From: Neptuniibacter sp. 1_MG-2023
GTDB lineage: Bacteria; Pseudomonadota; Gammaproteobacteria; Pseudomonadales; Balneatricaceae
Length of the DNA: 59,818 bases
Direction of reading: 5' to 3'
NCBI RefSeq assembly: GCF_030547185.1
Contig: NZ_JAUOQR010000015.1
Location: 1 to 59,818, forward strand
Under the pieces are notes generated by a model. That model searched no databases, had not been told where the DNA came from, and worked only from the letters and a program-made list of their open reading frames with translations. Shown here piece by piece: positions 28,955 to 37,672 of the stretch; position 1 is the first letter of the stretch, and each line of letters starts with the position of its first letter. The position numbers and the translations under genes were made by a program.

Positions 28955-29803
28955 TTATAGATCGATTTGAAGGTTATCAATAAGACGAGCTGCCCCTATA
29001 TAAGCTGCAGCTAAAATAACAATTTGATGATCTGTGTCGGTTGCTGGTTGTAAATCACTTCGGCGGCAGATCTTATAATAATCTCTTTTAAAACCAGCAG
29101 CTTCTAGAGTAGCTTGAGCTTGCTCTTCGATTTCGTTAAAGGCTTTATTGCCACTCACAATCGCTGTCTTAGCTGTTTGCAGTGTTTGGTTAAGTAGAGG
29201 GGCAATCTCAAGTTCTGATGGTGTTAGATAGCCGTTACGGGAACTTAAAGCGAGTCCCTTATCATCACGAGCAATGGGGGCGCCTTGGATCTCAACAGGC
29301 AGACTGAGATCTTCGGTCATTCGACGAATGACCATCAATTGCTGAAAATCTTTTTCGCCAAAGATAGCAACATCAGGCTGTACCATGCCGAAAAGCTTAC
29401 AAACAACCGTAGCGACTCCACGGAAATGTCCGGGGCGTGTTATGCCACAGTACATGTCTGAGATAACAGGTACTTCAACTTGGGTCTGGGCTTCTCGACC
29501 GTGGGGATAGACCTCTGCATCTGTAGGTGCAAATAGGTAATCACAACCTCGGGAGGATAGCTTTTCCTGATCCTGCTTAAGTGTCCTAGGATAGCTGTCT
29601 AAATCTTCACCTGCGCCAAATTGTAGCGGATTAACGAAAATAGAGGAGACAACAATATCGCTAGTGGACTTTGCTTGGTCTATTAGTTGTAGATGACCTT
29701 CATGTAGGTTGCCCATAGTAGGAACAAAACCTATGCGCCGACCTTGCAAACGCTCCTGTTTGAGAGCAGCTCGTAATTCGGCAATCGAGTGTATAGTTTG
29801 CAT
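28955..29803 (-). CDS. panC: Pantothenate synthetase
   Basis: Joins pantoate and beta-alanine with ATP in coenzyme A synthesis. It has 282 residues. The nucleotidyltransferase motif is GFVPTMGNLHEGHLQLI. FVNPLQFGAGEDLDSYPRT, FGEKDFQQLMVIRRM and LALSSRNGYL are all family signatures. The gene starts two bases after the end of panB in a pcnB-folK-panB-panC run. Confidence 0.97.
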   Translation of the reverse strand: MQTIHSIAELRAALKQERLQGRRIGFVPTMGNLHEGHLQLIDQAKSTSDIVVSSIFVNPLQFGAGEDLDSYPRTLKQDQEKLSSRGCDYLFAPTDAEVYPHGREAQTQVEVPVISDMYCGITRPGHFRGVATVVCKLFGMVQPDVAIFGEKDFQQLMVIRRMTEDLSLPVEIQGAPIARDDKGLALSSRNGYLTPSELEIAPLLNQTLQTAKTAIVSGNKAFNEIEEQAQATLEAAGFKRDYYKICRRSDLQPATDTDHQIVILAAAYIGAARLIDNLQIDL

Positions 29804-29805
29804 GC

Positions 29806-30600
29806 TTATTCGAATCCGTGTTCCTGTGCGGGGAAAGTGCCATCTTTAACCTCTTTAATATAGAGGGATATAGCAGCTTCAATACTGTCGGCATTTTGCA
29901 TAAAGTTTTTAACAAACTTAGGGCTTCGGCCGGGTGTGAGGCCTAGCATATCGTGCATAACCAATACCTGTGCATCGGTATCTGACCCAGCACCGATACC
30001 AATAACAGGAATATCGAGCGCTAAAGTGATCTCTTCTGCTAAAAGTGAAGGTACGCACTCTAATAAGATAATGCTTGCGCCTGCATCTTGTAATAAGACG
30101 GCATCATTCAGCATCTGCTTGGCGCTTTCTGTATCGCGCCCTTGAACGCGATAGCCGCCGAGCTTGTTTACGGTTTGTGGTGTTAGGCCTAAATGAGCGC
30201 AGACGGGAATACCACGTTCTGCCAGCATAGATACTGTATCAGAAAGCCATGCGCCACCTTCTAGCTTCACCATGTTTGCACCGGCTTGCATAAGTGCCGC
30301 GGAACTGTCCATCGCCTGTTCAGGTGTTGAATAGCTCATAAACGGGAGGTCAGCCATGATTAAACTACCCTGATTGCCTCGGGCAACCGACTGGGTGTGA
30401 TAAGCCATCTCTTCAACGGTCACAGGGAGCGTGCTGTCGTTTCCCTGAAGTACCATACCTAAAGAGTCGCCTACCAGAATGACTTCGGTACCAGCAGAAC
30501 TGATCAGGTGAGAGAAACAAGCATCGTAGGCAGTTAGAACTGCGAACTTCTCGCCGGCCTTTTTCATTGATGACAACGTGTGCAGAGTTATTTTGCTCAT
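29806..30600 (-). CDS. panB: 3-methyl-2-oxobutanoate hydroxymethyltransferase
   Basis: First committed step to pantothenate, transferring a hydroxymethyl group to alpha-ketoisovalerate. It has 264 residues as a TIM barrel. Metal and substrate residues lie in [26 protein letters not shown] and [23 protein letters not shown] is also typical. Coupled to panC. Confidence 0.97.
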   Translation of the reverse strand: MSKITLHTLSSMKKAGEKFAVLTAYDACFSHLISSAGTEVILVGDSLGMVLQGNDSTLPVTVEEMAYHTQSVARGNQGSLIMADLPFMSYSTPEQAMDSSAALMQAGANMVKLEGGAWLSDTVSMLAERGIPVCAHLGLTPQTVNKLGGYRVQGRDTESAKQMLNDAVLLQDAGASIILLECVPSLLAEEITLALDIPVIGIGAGSDTDAQVLVMHDMLGLTPGRSPKFVKNFMQNADSIEAAISLYIKEVKDGTFPAQEHGFE

Positions 30601-30640
30601 GGAATTAGCTTCCTAATATTACGCGTTGGCGCGATTATAC

Positions 30641-31126
30641 CTATATCTTTAGCAGGCTGCCCATAGGACATGCTGTTAATAGTTCAGATAAAGGTAAGCC
30701 TTTTGGCATAGAAAGGTGCGGATTAATTTCCGCTAAGGGGTATAGAACAAAGCTACGTTCATACATATAGGGATGGGGAATACTAAGGCGCTCGGTTTCT
30801 ATGATCTGATGACCGTAGAGCAAGATATCAAGATCGAGTGTTCTTGGGCCCCAATGCCTCTCCCTGATGCGTTGGTGCTTCTGTTCTAAAAGCTGTAGCT
30901 GATCTAGTAAAGCTTCAGGGGAGAGCTCTGTTTCTATCTCTGCTACTGCATTAATAAAGTCTGGCTGGTCTTGTGGGCCGACGGGTGCTGAGGCGTATAA
31001 AGACGATGCGTTAATTAGTTCGCACTTGTCTAGTAATGCTAGCTCGTTTAACGCACTTGATACTTGCTGTATTGGGTCGTCTAAATTACTACCTAAACCA
31101 ATAAAACAACGGAACTTAACTTTCAT
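30641..31126 (-). CDS. folK: 2-amino-4-hydroxy-6-hydroxymethyldihydropteridine pyrophosphokinase
   Basis: Pyrophosphorylates hydroxymethyl-dihydropterin, the step before FolP. It has 161 residues. IGLGSNLDDP, the signature RHWGPRTLDLDILLYG and SIPHPYMYERSFVLYPL are present. It overlaps the end of pcnB by 11 bases, a translationally coupled arrangement. Confidence 0.96.
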   Translation of the reverse strand: MKVKFRCFIGLGSNLDDPIQQVSSALNELALLDKCELINASSLYASAPVGPQDQPDFINAVAEIETELSPEALLDQLQLLEQKHQRIRERHWGPRTLDLDILLYGHQIIETERLSIPHPYMYERSFVLYPLAEINPHLSMPKGLPLSELLTACPMGSLLKI

Positions 31127-32537
31127 TGCCTGAGCGTTCTTTTTTTGGTTTATATGTTTTTTTTCGGCGTGTACGGCGAGGCTTATCTATTTTATCTAAG
31201 CCATTTAGCATTTCGTCTTGTGCTTCGCTATTCACATTTTGGAAATCAGTCCACCACTGGCTTAACCCATCAAGTTGTTCGCCACTGCTTTCTCGTAGGA
31301 GTAGTAGGTCGTAGGCGGCTCTGAATCTTGGCATTTCCATTAGACGATGAGCGCGATGACCTTGACGGCGAGGCAAGCGCAACTGCATCTCCCAGATCTC
31401 TCGGATTGGCGTCGAAAAACGGCGAGGAATGGCTGTAGAACGCACCTGTTCCGCAATGACCTGATTCGCTGCTTCATGCAAAGCGGGCAGTGGAGGCATT
31501 TTTTTCTCACGCATTAGCTTTTGCATACGTTTCTGTGTGGGATACCAGAGGATAGCTGCGAATAGAAAAGCAGGGGTTACACTTTTTCTTTGTGCTAAGC
31601 GTCGGTCTGTATTTTTTAATGCATTCTCAATAAGCCTTTCCATAGGAACATCTAATTGAGGATCGTTCAGTAAGTCTTGGACTTGAGAGAAAAGAGGTTC
31701 AAATAGCTCAAGGCGTCGAAGTTGCTGGTAGGATTTGAGTGCGTGCCCAGACTGAAATAATTTTAATGTTTCATCAAATAAACGAGCGGGAGCTATACGC
31801 TTTAGCATGGGCGCTAAAGGTCGGATAGGGCTTTCAGATGCTGGCTCAATCGTGAAATCAAGTTTAGCGGCAAAACGAGCGGCCCTTAGCATGCGGACAG
31901 GGTCTTCTTTATAGCGATCTTCTGGATCGCCGATCATGCGCAGCACACCTTTTTGTAAGTCTTCGAAGCCGTTGGTGAAATCGTATACGCAATGGTCTTT
32001 CGGACAGTAATATAAAGCATTAACTGTAAAGTCTCTGCGTAGGGCATCATCTTCTATAGTGCCATAAACATTATCACGCAGGATCATTCCGCTATCGCAC
32101 TGTTCACCGGAGCCATCTTCTGGCTGGCTATCATGGCTCGCTCTAAAGGTTGCAACTTCTATTAAGTCACGGCCAAAACGGACATGAACAAGTTTAAAAC
32201 GACGGCCAATCAGGCGACCGCGGCGGAATAGCTCAGCCGCTTCTTCTGGGTGAGCGTTAGTTGTAACGTCGAAGTCTTTAGGTTTTTTATTCAGTAATAA
32301 ATCACGAATACAGCCCCCGACTAGTAAACCGTCATAGCCTGCATCTTGCAGGCGATAGGCTACTTTAAGAGCGTTGTCATCTAAAAGTCGACGGGGAATT
32401 TTATGCTCTTCTTCTGTTATCCGGTGCTTTTTAGCTTCGGTTATTATTGCAGAAGTCGGCATTGAGCCATCATCATTTTTTGTTTGTGGGTTGCCGCGGA
32501 ATACTTTACCCAGCGCTTTGCTAATGGTTTTAAGCAA
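31116..32537 (-). CDS. pcnB: Poly(A) polymerase I
   Basis: Adds 3' poly(A) tails that speed RNA decay. It has 473 residues of the class II nucleotidyltransferase family. The catalytic motif GGCIRDLLLNKKPKDFDV holds the DxD aspartates, and RRDFTVNALYY and RMLRAARFAAKLDF follow. The C-terminus is Lys/Arg-rich, as in Escherichia coli PAP I. The start is TTG with AGG eight bases upstream. It lies downstream of the crcZ-like RNA and the cbrAB genes, as in Pseudomonas. Confidence 0.95.
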   Translation of the reverse strand: MLKTISKALGKVFRGNPQTKNDDGSMPTSAIITEAKKHRITEEEHKIPRRLLDDNALKVAYRLQDAGYDGLLVGGCIRDLLLNKKPKDFDVTTNAHPEEAAELFRRGRLIGRRFKLVHVRFGRDLIEVATFRASHDSQPEDGSGEQCDSGMILRDNVYGTIEDDALRRDFTVNALYYCPKDHCVYDFTNGFEDLQKGVLRMIGDPEDRYKEDPVRMLRAARFAAKLDFTIEPASESPIRPLAPMLKRIAPARLFDETLKLFQSGHALKSYQQLRRLELFEPLFSQVQDLLNDPQLDVPMERLIENALKNTDRRLAQRKSVTPAFLFAAILWYPTQKRMQKLMREKKMPPLPALHEAANQVIAEQVRSTAIPRRFSTPIREIWEMQLRLPRRQGHRAHRLMEMPRFRAAYDLLLLRESSGEQLDGLSQWWTDFQNVNSEAQDEMLNGLDKIDKPRRTRRKKTYKPKKERSGNES

Positions 32538-32641
32538 TTTAGTGCCTATTTAATACAAATTTAATATCTAGTATGAGGGTTTGTAGGCTAGGTGTCTTAG
32601 AAGGATTTTAAGTGGTAATGATCCTTTTAGCCGTTCCCTTA

Positions 32642-32949
32642 TAAAAAATCGGGTGCGCAATCATACCATTGATAGAGGGTATAATGGGAGTGCTAGCTGG
32701 TTTCAATTATTATTCGGAAAGAGGGGGATGGAATAGCTGACCGCATCTCAGGTAACAACTGCTATATATGTTTCTTAGCTTGTTGTTATTTTTTCTAAGA
32801 GCCTTCTAGATCGTTACAACTTCGCTACGATCAGCTTTACTAAACCTCATTATTATTTTTATTCGAGGCGGGTGCTTTTAAATTCTAATTCCAGTTTTTA
32901 TTTTTATTGGTGGTCTAGATTTTAAAGCGTGCTTCTTTTTGTTTTCGAA
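32642..32949 (-). ncRNA. crcZ: CrcZ-like Hfq/Crc-sequestering small RNA
   Basis: Non-coding region between cbrB and pcnB, read on the minus strand. The predicted RNA begins about 12 bases after a sigma-54 promoter and carries five A-rich AAnAAnAA-like motifs: within 32931-32946 (AACAAAAAGAA), 32894-32908 (AATAAAAATAAAAA), 32849-32864 (AATAAAAATAATAAT), 32780-32796 (AATAACAACAA) and 32703-32717 (AATAATAATTGAA). In Pseudomonas CrcZ, made under CbrAB and RpoN control, such motifs bind Hfq with Crc and relieve carbon catabolite repression. The 5' end is inferred. The 3' end is uncertain: I placed it at a U6 run near 32642, without a convincing terminator stem. The RNA could reach pcnB, about 412 bases in total. 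Confidence 0.75.
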
Positions 32950-32958
32950 CTAATAGAG

Positions 32959-32974
32959 TGCATGACATGTGCCA
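32959..32974 (-). promoter_or_regulatory. Sigma-54 promoter of the crcZ-like RNA
   Basis: On the minus strand the sequence reads TGGCACATGTCATGCA. It fits the RpoN consensus TGGCAC-N5-TTGCA with one mismatch in the -12 element and exact GG-N10-GC spacing. It points at the RNA and pcnB. The adjacent CbrB has the GAFTGA loop needed to activate it. Confidence 0.75.
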
Positions 32975-33047
32975 GTTTTTAAAAGTCCTTTTAAAACATG
33001 GTGTTATTATTTTGTTGTTATTGGGCTACCTACTTTGGTACTTATTT

Positions 33048-33109
33048 TGTTACTAGTTGTTACGCTAAGTTGTGCTGCGTGGGTAGTAAGGTAACACCTG
33101 CTTTGTTAC
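33048..33109. promoter_or_regulatory. Candidate CbrB enhancer: four TGTTAC/GTAACA half-sites
   Basis: TGTTAC at 33048-33053, 33058-33063 and 33104-33109 and GTAACA at 33091-33096 cluster 75-135 bases upstream of the sigma-54 promoter, the usual distance for an enhancer-binding protein. I recall TGTTAC/GTAACA as the kind of site reported for CbrB, but that should be checked against the literature. Confidence 0.5.
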
Positions 33110-33161
33110 CGTTGCGGGTGAGGTGTCATACCTTTATCTAATTGAATTATAATGTATTTGT

Positions 33162-34550
33162 TTATTTTCGTGCTTTGCGAGGAATACCTAATTTTTGGCG
33201 GCGTTCCCATAAGCACTTTCGACTAACCCCTAGTTTTTTCGCTAGCTCTGTTTCACTCAATTTATCTTGGTTTTCTATAACAAAACGTTGAAAGTAATCA
33301 TCTAAAGATAAGTTGGCTTGTTCTTCAGTGCTTAAAGAAAGATCGGGTTCGGGGGTTCTTGCGGCAAACTGGGTTTCTAGTTCATCCAAGGAGGTTTTAG
33401 GTATGTCGAGACCTAAGTCTTCTAAAGTGATTACAGTGCCTTCTGCAAGAATTACTGCGCGTTCAATTGCATTTTCTAGTTCTCGAACATTACCTGGCCA
33501 ACGATAGGTGCGCATAGCTTGTCTTGCCTCATGGGAAAAATGAGACTCAGCTGTATTCATTCGTTGGCAAGCATTGGCTAGCATTTTATCTGCAATTTCA
33601 AGGATATCTGAACCGCGTTCCCTTAGCGGTGGGATACGTAACTCCATTACATAAAGTCGGTAATAGAGATCTTCACGGAAATTATTTTGCTTGGCGAGCT
33701 CTTTTAAATTTCGATGAGTTGCTGCTATAAGTCGCACATCCACTTTCTTTGAGTGGACTGAGCCGACGCGGCGAATTTCACCCTCTTGTAAAAAGCGCAG
33801 GAGCCTTGCTTGAGCTTCGAGGGGTAGTTCGCCAATCTCATCGAGGAATAATGTGCCACCATCAGCCGCTTCTAAAAGCCCGCTGCGACCTGTATTTGCA
33901 CCGGTAAAGGCCCCTTTTTCATGACCAAATAGTTCTGATTCTATTAAGCTTTCAGGTATAGCGGCACAGTTAACCGATATCATTGGTATATGAGCACGTG
34001 TGCTTTGCTCATGAATGGAGCGAGCGGCTAGCTCTTTACCTGTACCCGATTCGCCTTGAATAAGGACCGTTGCATTGGTGCGAGCCACCTTTGTAATACG
34101 TTTTGCAAGTTCTTGCATAGATGAGCAAGAACCAAAAATCTGAGTTTGATCTGTAGAGCCATTATCGCTCTCTACTCGAGGGGCTTGAGTTCCGTTAGTT
34201 GTATTGTTTTCAATTATTTTTCTTACAGAGAGTAGCATTTCATCATGATCAAATGGCTTTGCAATGTAATCTACCGCGCCGAGTTTCATAGCATCAACTG
34301 CTGAGCGAAGGCTGGCATAGCTGGTCATAATGAGTACAGGAACGGATTTAGCTAAAGAGATAAGGTCTGTACCGGGAGCGCCTGGCAAGCGAAGGTCGCT
34401 GATGATTAGATTGAAATCGTCTAGTTTGAAACGACTGGTTGCTTCATCAACTGATGCGGCATCATCAACATTAAAATCGTTCTTTTCGAGTAATCTGCGT
34501 AACGCAGCTCGAATAATTGTTTCATCTTCTACAATCAGAATACGGCTCAT
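33162..34550 (-). CDS. cbrB: Sigma-54-dependent response regulator CbrB
   Basis: NtrC-family activator of 462 residues. The receiver domain has acceptor D52 in IISDLRLPG and acidic pocket VEDE. The AAA+ domain carries Walker A GESGTGKE, the sigma-54 contact loop GAFTGA, and FLDEIGELP. A Fis-type helix-turn-helix is at the C-terminus (SETELAKKLGVSRKCLWERR). It starts 22 bases after cbrA and precedes the crcZ-like RNA. In Pseudomonas CbrAB governs carbon/nitrogen balance through crcZ. Confidence 0.93.
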   Translation of the reverse strand: MSRILIVEDETIIRAALRRLLEKNDFNVDDAASVDEATSRFKLDDFNLIISDLRLPGAPGTDLISLAKSVPVLIMTSYASLRSAVDAMKLGAVDYIAKPFDHDEMLLSVRKIIENNTTNGTQAPRVESDNGSTDQTQIFGSCSSMQELAKRITKVARTNATVLIQGESGTGKELAARSIHEQSTRAHIPMISVNCAAIPESLIESELFGHEKGAFTGANTGRSGLLEAADGGTLFLDEIGELPLEAQARLLRFLQEGEIRRVGSVHSKKVDVRLIAATHRNLKELAKQNNFREDLYYRLYVMELRIPPLRERGSDILEIADKMLANACQRMNTAESHFSHEARQAMRTYRWPGNVRELENAIERAVILAEGTVITLEDLGLDIPKTSLDELETQFAARTPEPDLSLSTEEQANLSLDDYFQRFVIENQDKLSETELAKKLGVSRKCLWERRQKLGIPRKARK

Positions 34551-34572
34551 AGGCTCTCTACCTTACATCCCA

Positions 34573-37506
34573 CTATCTCGCGCGGTCAGGATCTTCTGTC
34601 CATCTCAGACGCGGGAGCGTTATTGCCACTTGAGTGCCTTTCTTCTGTTTTTTGTTGGCCGGGCTTAGTATCTCAATACTACCATAATGCTCTTCAATTA
34701 TGTTATAGACTAATGATAGTCCTAAGCCGGTACCTTGACCTGGATCTTTTGTTGTAAAGAAGGGTTCGAATAGCCGGTCTTGAGATTCTGCTGTTATACC
34801 GCTGCCTTCATCGGTTACACGCAAAATTACAATTTCGTTTGTTTCTTCTGCTTCGAGCCATATAGTGTCTTGGTTTTTTGAGGCATCGCTGGCGTTCTGT
34901 AATAAGTTCACAAAAACTTGATGCATCTGTTGTGGATCACCCATGATTCTTAAATTATTAGGGATCTGATTAATATATTTTAAATGCTTGCCGTGGCTAT
35001 CTAATGATAGGAGATGTATTGCTTCTTCTGCGCATTGAGCGAGAGAGACGGGCAATTGTTCACGATCAGCTTCCGGTCTTCCGGCATGAGCAAATCGAAC
35101 TAATGATTGCACTATTCGGCTAATACGTTTGGTTTGATCAACGATTTGGTCGCCTGTTTCTAAAATATATGGGTTTTTTGTTTCTAGTTTAAGATTTTGT
35201 GCTAAACAGGCGATGCCGGTCACTGGATTACCTATTTCGTGGGCAACCCCTGCCGCAAAGCGACCAATGGAGGCTAAACGTTCATTGTGGGCCAGTTTGT
35301 CCTGCATGTTTTTTGTATCTGTATCATTTTCTAATAGGATAACCATGCCGATATCTCTACGTTCCTTAAGAATCGACTTATGCAGGCTAAACCAGTGTGT
35401 GTGTCCGTCAATAATAAGTTTTTGCCCTAGCTGGTGGGCAATGGGAGCATCGACGAACTGTTCTAGCACTTGGCTCCAAGGATTGCTGTTACTGCTTAGG
35501 GCGCTGCCGATCACCTCTTCGTTGCGTATATGAGTTAAACGCTCCATCTCATGATTCCAAAACAGTACCTGGCCTTCTGTATCTAAAGTGCACACCCCTA
35601 TAGGTAGTTTTTGCAGGGTCAGGCGGTGGTAGCGTCGCATTTCGTCAAGTTCAGCGGCAAGGCCGGTTAGTTGTAATTGATAGTCTTCTAATTGATTTTC
35701 AATTAAGTGCACATTACTGGCTTTGAAACCAACTCCCATAGGATCAGCCGGACGGTCAATAGGTTCGAGTAAAGCGGCGGCTTCTACTGGGCCTAGTAGT
35801 CCAGAAAGGTTGTTTTCTAGCATGGCCCGTAGTCGAAGTAGATCAACAGGGCGAATACTATCAGGGTGGATATTCATACTATCTAAGGCTTGCTGAACTT
35901 CTCTTTCTGCTGCTTTTCGCCCCAGCCTAGAGGCTAGCATCTCCGTAAAATCGCTGATACGAGAGGCTCGTAAGTTGGTTGTATTTGTTTTTTGGAGTGC
36001 ATTCATTAAACAAGCTTGAGCGGCTTGGGATTCCTCCGTCGATTGATGAGTAAAAATCGAAACAATGCTCATAACCGCTGTATTCACTAACAGTGAAAGG
36101 ATCGCAATATGATCCCAATTACTATCGTTAATATTGAAAGGTAATGTTTCTGCGGGTGATGCACTCAATACGGGGATAAGCATGCTGAATAGCCAGATTC
36201 CCATGCCTGATAGCAAGCCTAATAGTAATCCCCAGCGATTAGCGTGCTGCCAAAAAAGGGTAACAAGTAACCCCGGTAAAAATTGTAGAAAGGCAACTAT
36301 AGCGACAATCCCCATTTGATGGAGGTCGAAGTGGTTACCTATTAAACGGTAGAACAGATAACTACCTAATATCATCGCCATGATTAGAATACGTCTAAGC
36401 CAAAGTAGACGTGCGTAAAAGCGAGGTGTTTTAGGTTTTGGTATAAGGGGTAAGATCACATGGTTTTGTAGCATAGAGGCAAGTGCTACCGTAGCAACGA
36501 TCATAATACCGCTGGCTGCTGATAGCCCACCGATAAACGCTAGAACGGTTAACCATGACGAATCTAATAGTAGTCCTATATTTAGGATAATAAATTGTGG
36601 ATCACCTCCGACGTTTAAGGATTGTCCGGCCCAAATGATAGGGGGAACTGAACAAGCGAGTAAAAGTAGGAAAAGGGGCATGGCCCAAGTGGCTTTGTAG
36701 AGTGTTTCATCTGAGGCGTTTTCGGTAAACAACATATGAAAAGTATGGGGCATTACAATCGTGGCGGTAAAAAAGGCTAATATAAGCGTGCGCCAAGCTT
36801 CACTGTTAACGGGGGTTTTTAGTTGTTCTAGTACCTCCGGGTGATCTGTTATGAAACTCTCAGTGCCTCCTATGCCGCCTAAAATGCCAAAAATGGCGAA
36901 GCCTGCTATGACCAATAAAGCACTTAGCTTAATGACGGATTCAACCGCCATCGCGACCATCAAACCGTGGTGATTGGTTCTTAATGAAGCGTGTCTCGCC
37001 CCAAAGAGGATGGAAAATAGCGCGATAATAAAACAGAATCCTATACTGATCTGATTCGCGCTAAATTGATCATTCAGTATATACAACGTATCGGAAACAG
37101 CTTGTATCTGAATCGATAGCATGGGTAGTGTGGCGAATACAGAGATGAGTGCTGTTAAAGTGCCTATTGCCCCGCTTCTAAACCTAAAAGCAAATAGGTC
37201 GGGTAGGGAGCTTAATTGATAAGTACGGGTTATGCGTAAGATCGGGATAAGCAAAGCAGGTGCTAATAGGAATGTCAGTACTGGGCCAAAATATGATCCA
37301 AAAAAGTTATACCCTGATTCCTTGGCTAGGCTGAATGCCCCGTAGAAGGTCCAGACGCTGGCGTAAACACCAATAGAAAGCACATGGGTTAGAGGATGGC
37401 GAACGATCTTTTTGGGTAGAGCTCCTCGTTCAGTTAGGTAAGCGGTCCCAAAGAGGAATAATAGGTAGGCAACGCCAATTAATATTAGGGAAGGCAAACT
37501 AAACAT
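34573..37506 (-). CDS. cbrA: Transporter-linked sensor histidine kinase CbrA
   Basis: About 977 residues. The N-terminal half is an SLC5/SSS-type transporter with about 13 membrane segments. A PAS-like domain follows (about 610-720: LPIGVCTLDTEGQVLFWNHE). HisKA has the phosphorylated histidine in AAGVAHEIGNPVTG, and HATPase_c shows N, G1 and G2 boxes (NLLQNASDA, VTDEGSGI, GQGTGLGLSLV). This layout is diagnostic of CbrA. An upstream in-frame TTG at 37524 exists; ATG 37506 has AGGAAA at good spacing and lies inside the overlapping cbrX stop region, so I chose it. Confidence 0.92.
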   Translation of the reverse strand: MFSLPSLILIGVAYLLFLFGTAYLTERGALPKKIVRHPLTHVLSIGVYASVWTFYGAFSLAKESGYNFFGSYFGPVLTFLLAPALLIPILRITRTYQLSSLPDLFAFRFRSGAIGTLTALISVFATLPMLSIQIQAVSDTLYILNDQFSANQISIGFCFIIALFSILFGARHASLRTNHHGLMVAMAVESVIKLSALLVIAGFAIFGILGGIGGTESFITDHPEVLEQLKTPVNSEAWRTLILAFFTATIVMPHTFHMLFTENASDETLYKATWAMPLFLLLLACSVPPIIWAGQSLNVGGDPQFIILNIGLLLDSSWLTVLAFIGGLSAASGIMIVATVALASMLQNHVILPLIPKPKTPRFYARLLWLRRILIMAMILGSYLFYRLIGNHFDLHQMGIVAIVAFLQFLPGLLVTLFWQHANRWGLLLGLLSGMGIWLFSMLIPVLSASPAETLPFNINDSNWDHIAILSLLVNTAVMSIVSIFTHQSTEESQAAQACLMNALQKTNTTNLRASRISDFTEMLASRLGRKAAEREVQQALDSMNIHPDSIRPVDLLRLRAMLENNLSGLLGPVEAAALLEPIDRPADPMGVGFKASNVHLIENQLEDYQLQLTGLAAELDEMRRYHRLTLQKLPIGVCTLDTEGQVLFWNHEMERLTHIRNEEVIGSALSSNSNPWSQVLEQFVDAPIAHQLGQKLIIDGHTHWFSLHKSILKERRDIGMVILLENDTDTKNMQDKLAHNERLASIGRFAAGVAHEIGNPVTGIACLAQNLKLETKNPYILETGDQIVDQTKRISRIVQSLVRFAHAGRPEADREQLPVSLAQCAEEAIHLLSLDSHGKHLKYINQIPNNLRIMGDPQQMHQVFVNLLQNASDASKNQDTIWLEAEETNEIVILRVTDEGSGITAESQDRLFEPFFTTKDPGQGTGLGLSLVYNIIEEHYGSIEILSPANKKQKKGTQVAITLPRLRWTEDPDRAR

Positions 37507-37669
37507 CGGAGCGTTTCCTATCAATTAGGAAGGCGATGGCAATAACCGCCAGCCAAATGATATAAGGTAAAAACCAAGGTGTATCCATGCTTTGCCAGCT
37601 ATCAATAACGAGAGGAACCACTAAATAAAGCATAATTACTAACAGGATAAGTAAGCGATGAAAATACAT
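37499..37669 (-). CDS. cbrX: CbrX-like small membrane protein overlapping the cbrA start
   Basis: 56 codons from ATG 37669 to TAG 37499-37501, too short for a 60-residue cutoff. The product begins MYFHRLLILLVIMLYLVVPL, has a short loop (DSWQSMDTPW), a second membrane segment (YIIWLAVIAIAFLI) and a basic tail RKRSDV. AGGAG lies within the end of gluQ nine bases upstream. The stop lies eight bases inside cbrA, so translation of the two is probably coupled. A short ORF called CbrX is known at this place in Pseudomonas; its role there is linked to cbrA expression. The assignment rests on position and topology. Confidence 0.82.
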   Translation of the reverse strand: MYFHRLLILLVIMLYLVVPLVIDSWQSMDTPWFLPYIIWLAVIAIAFLIDRKRSDV

Positions 37670-37672
37670 AAA

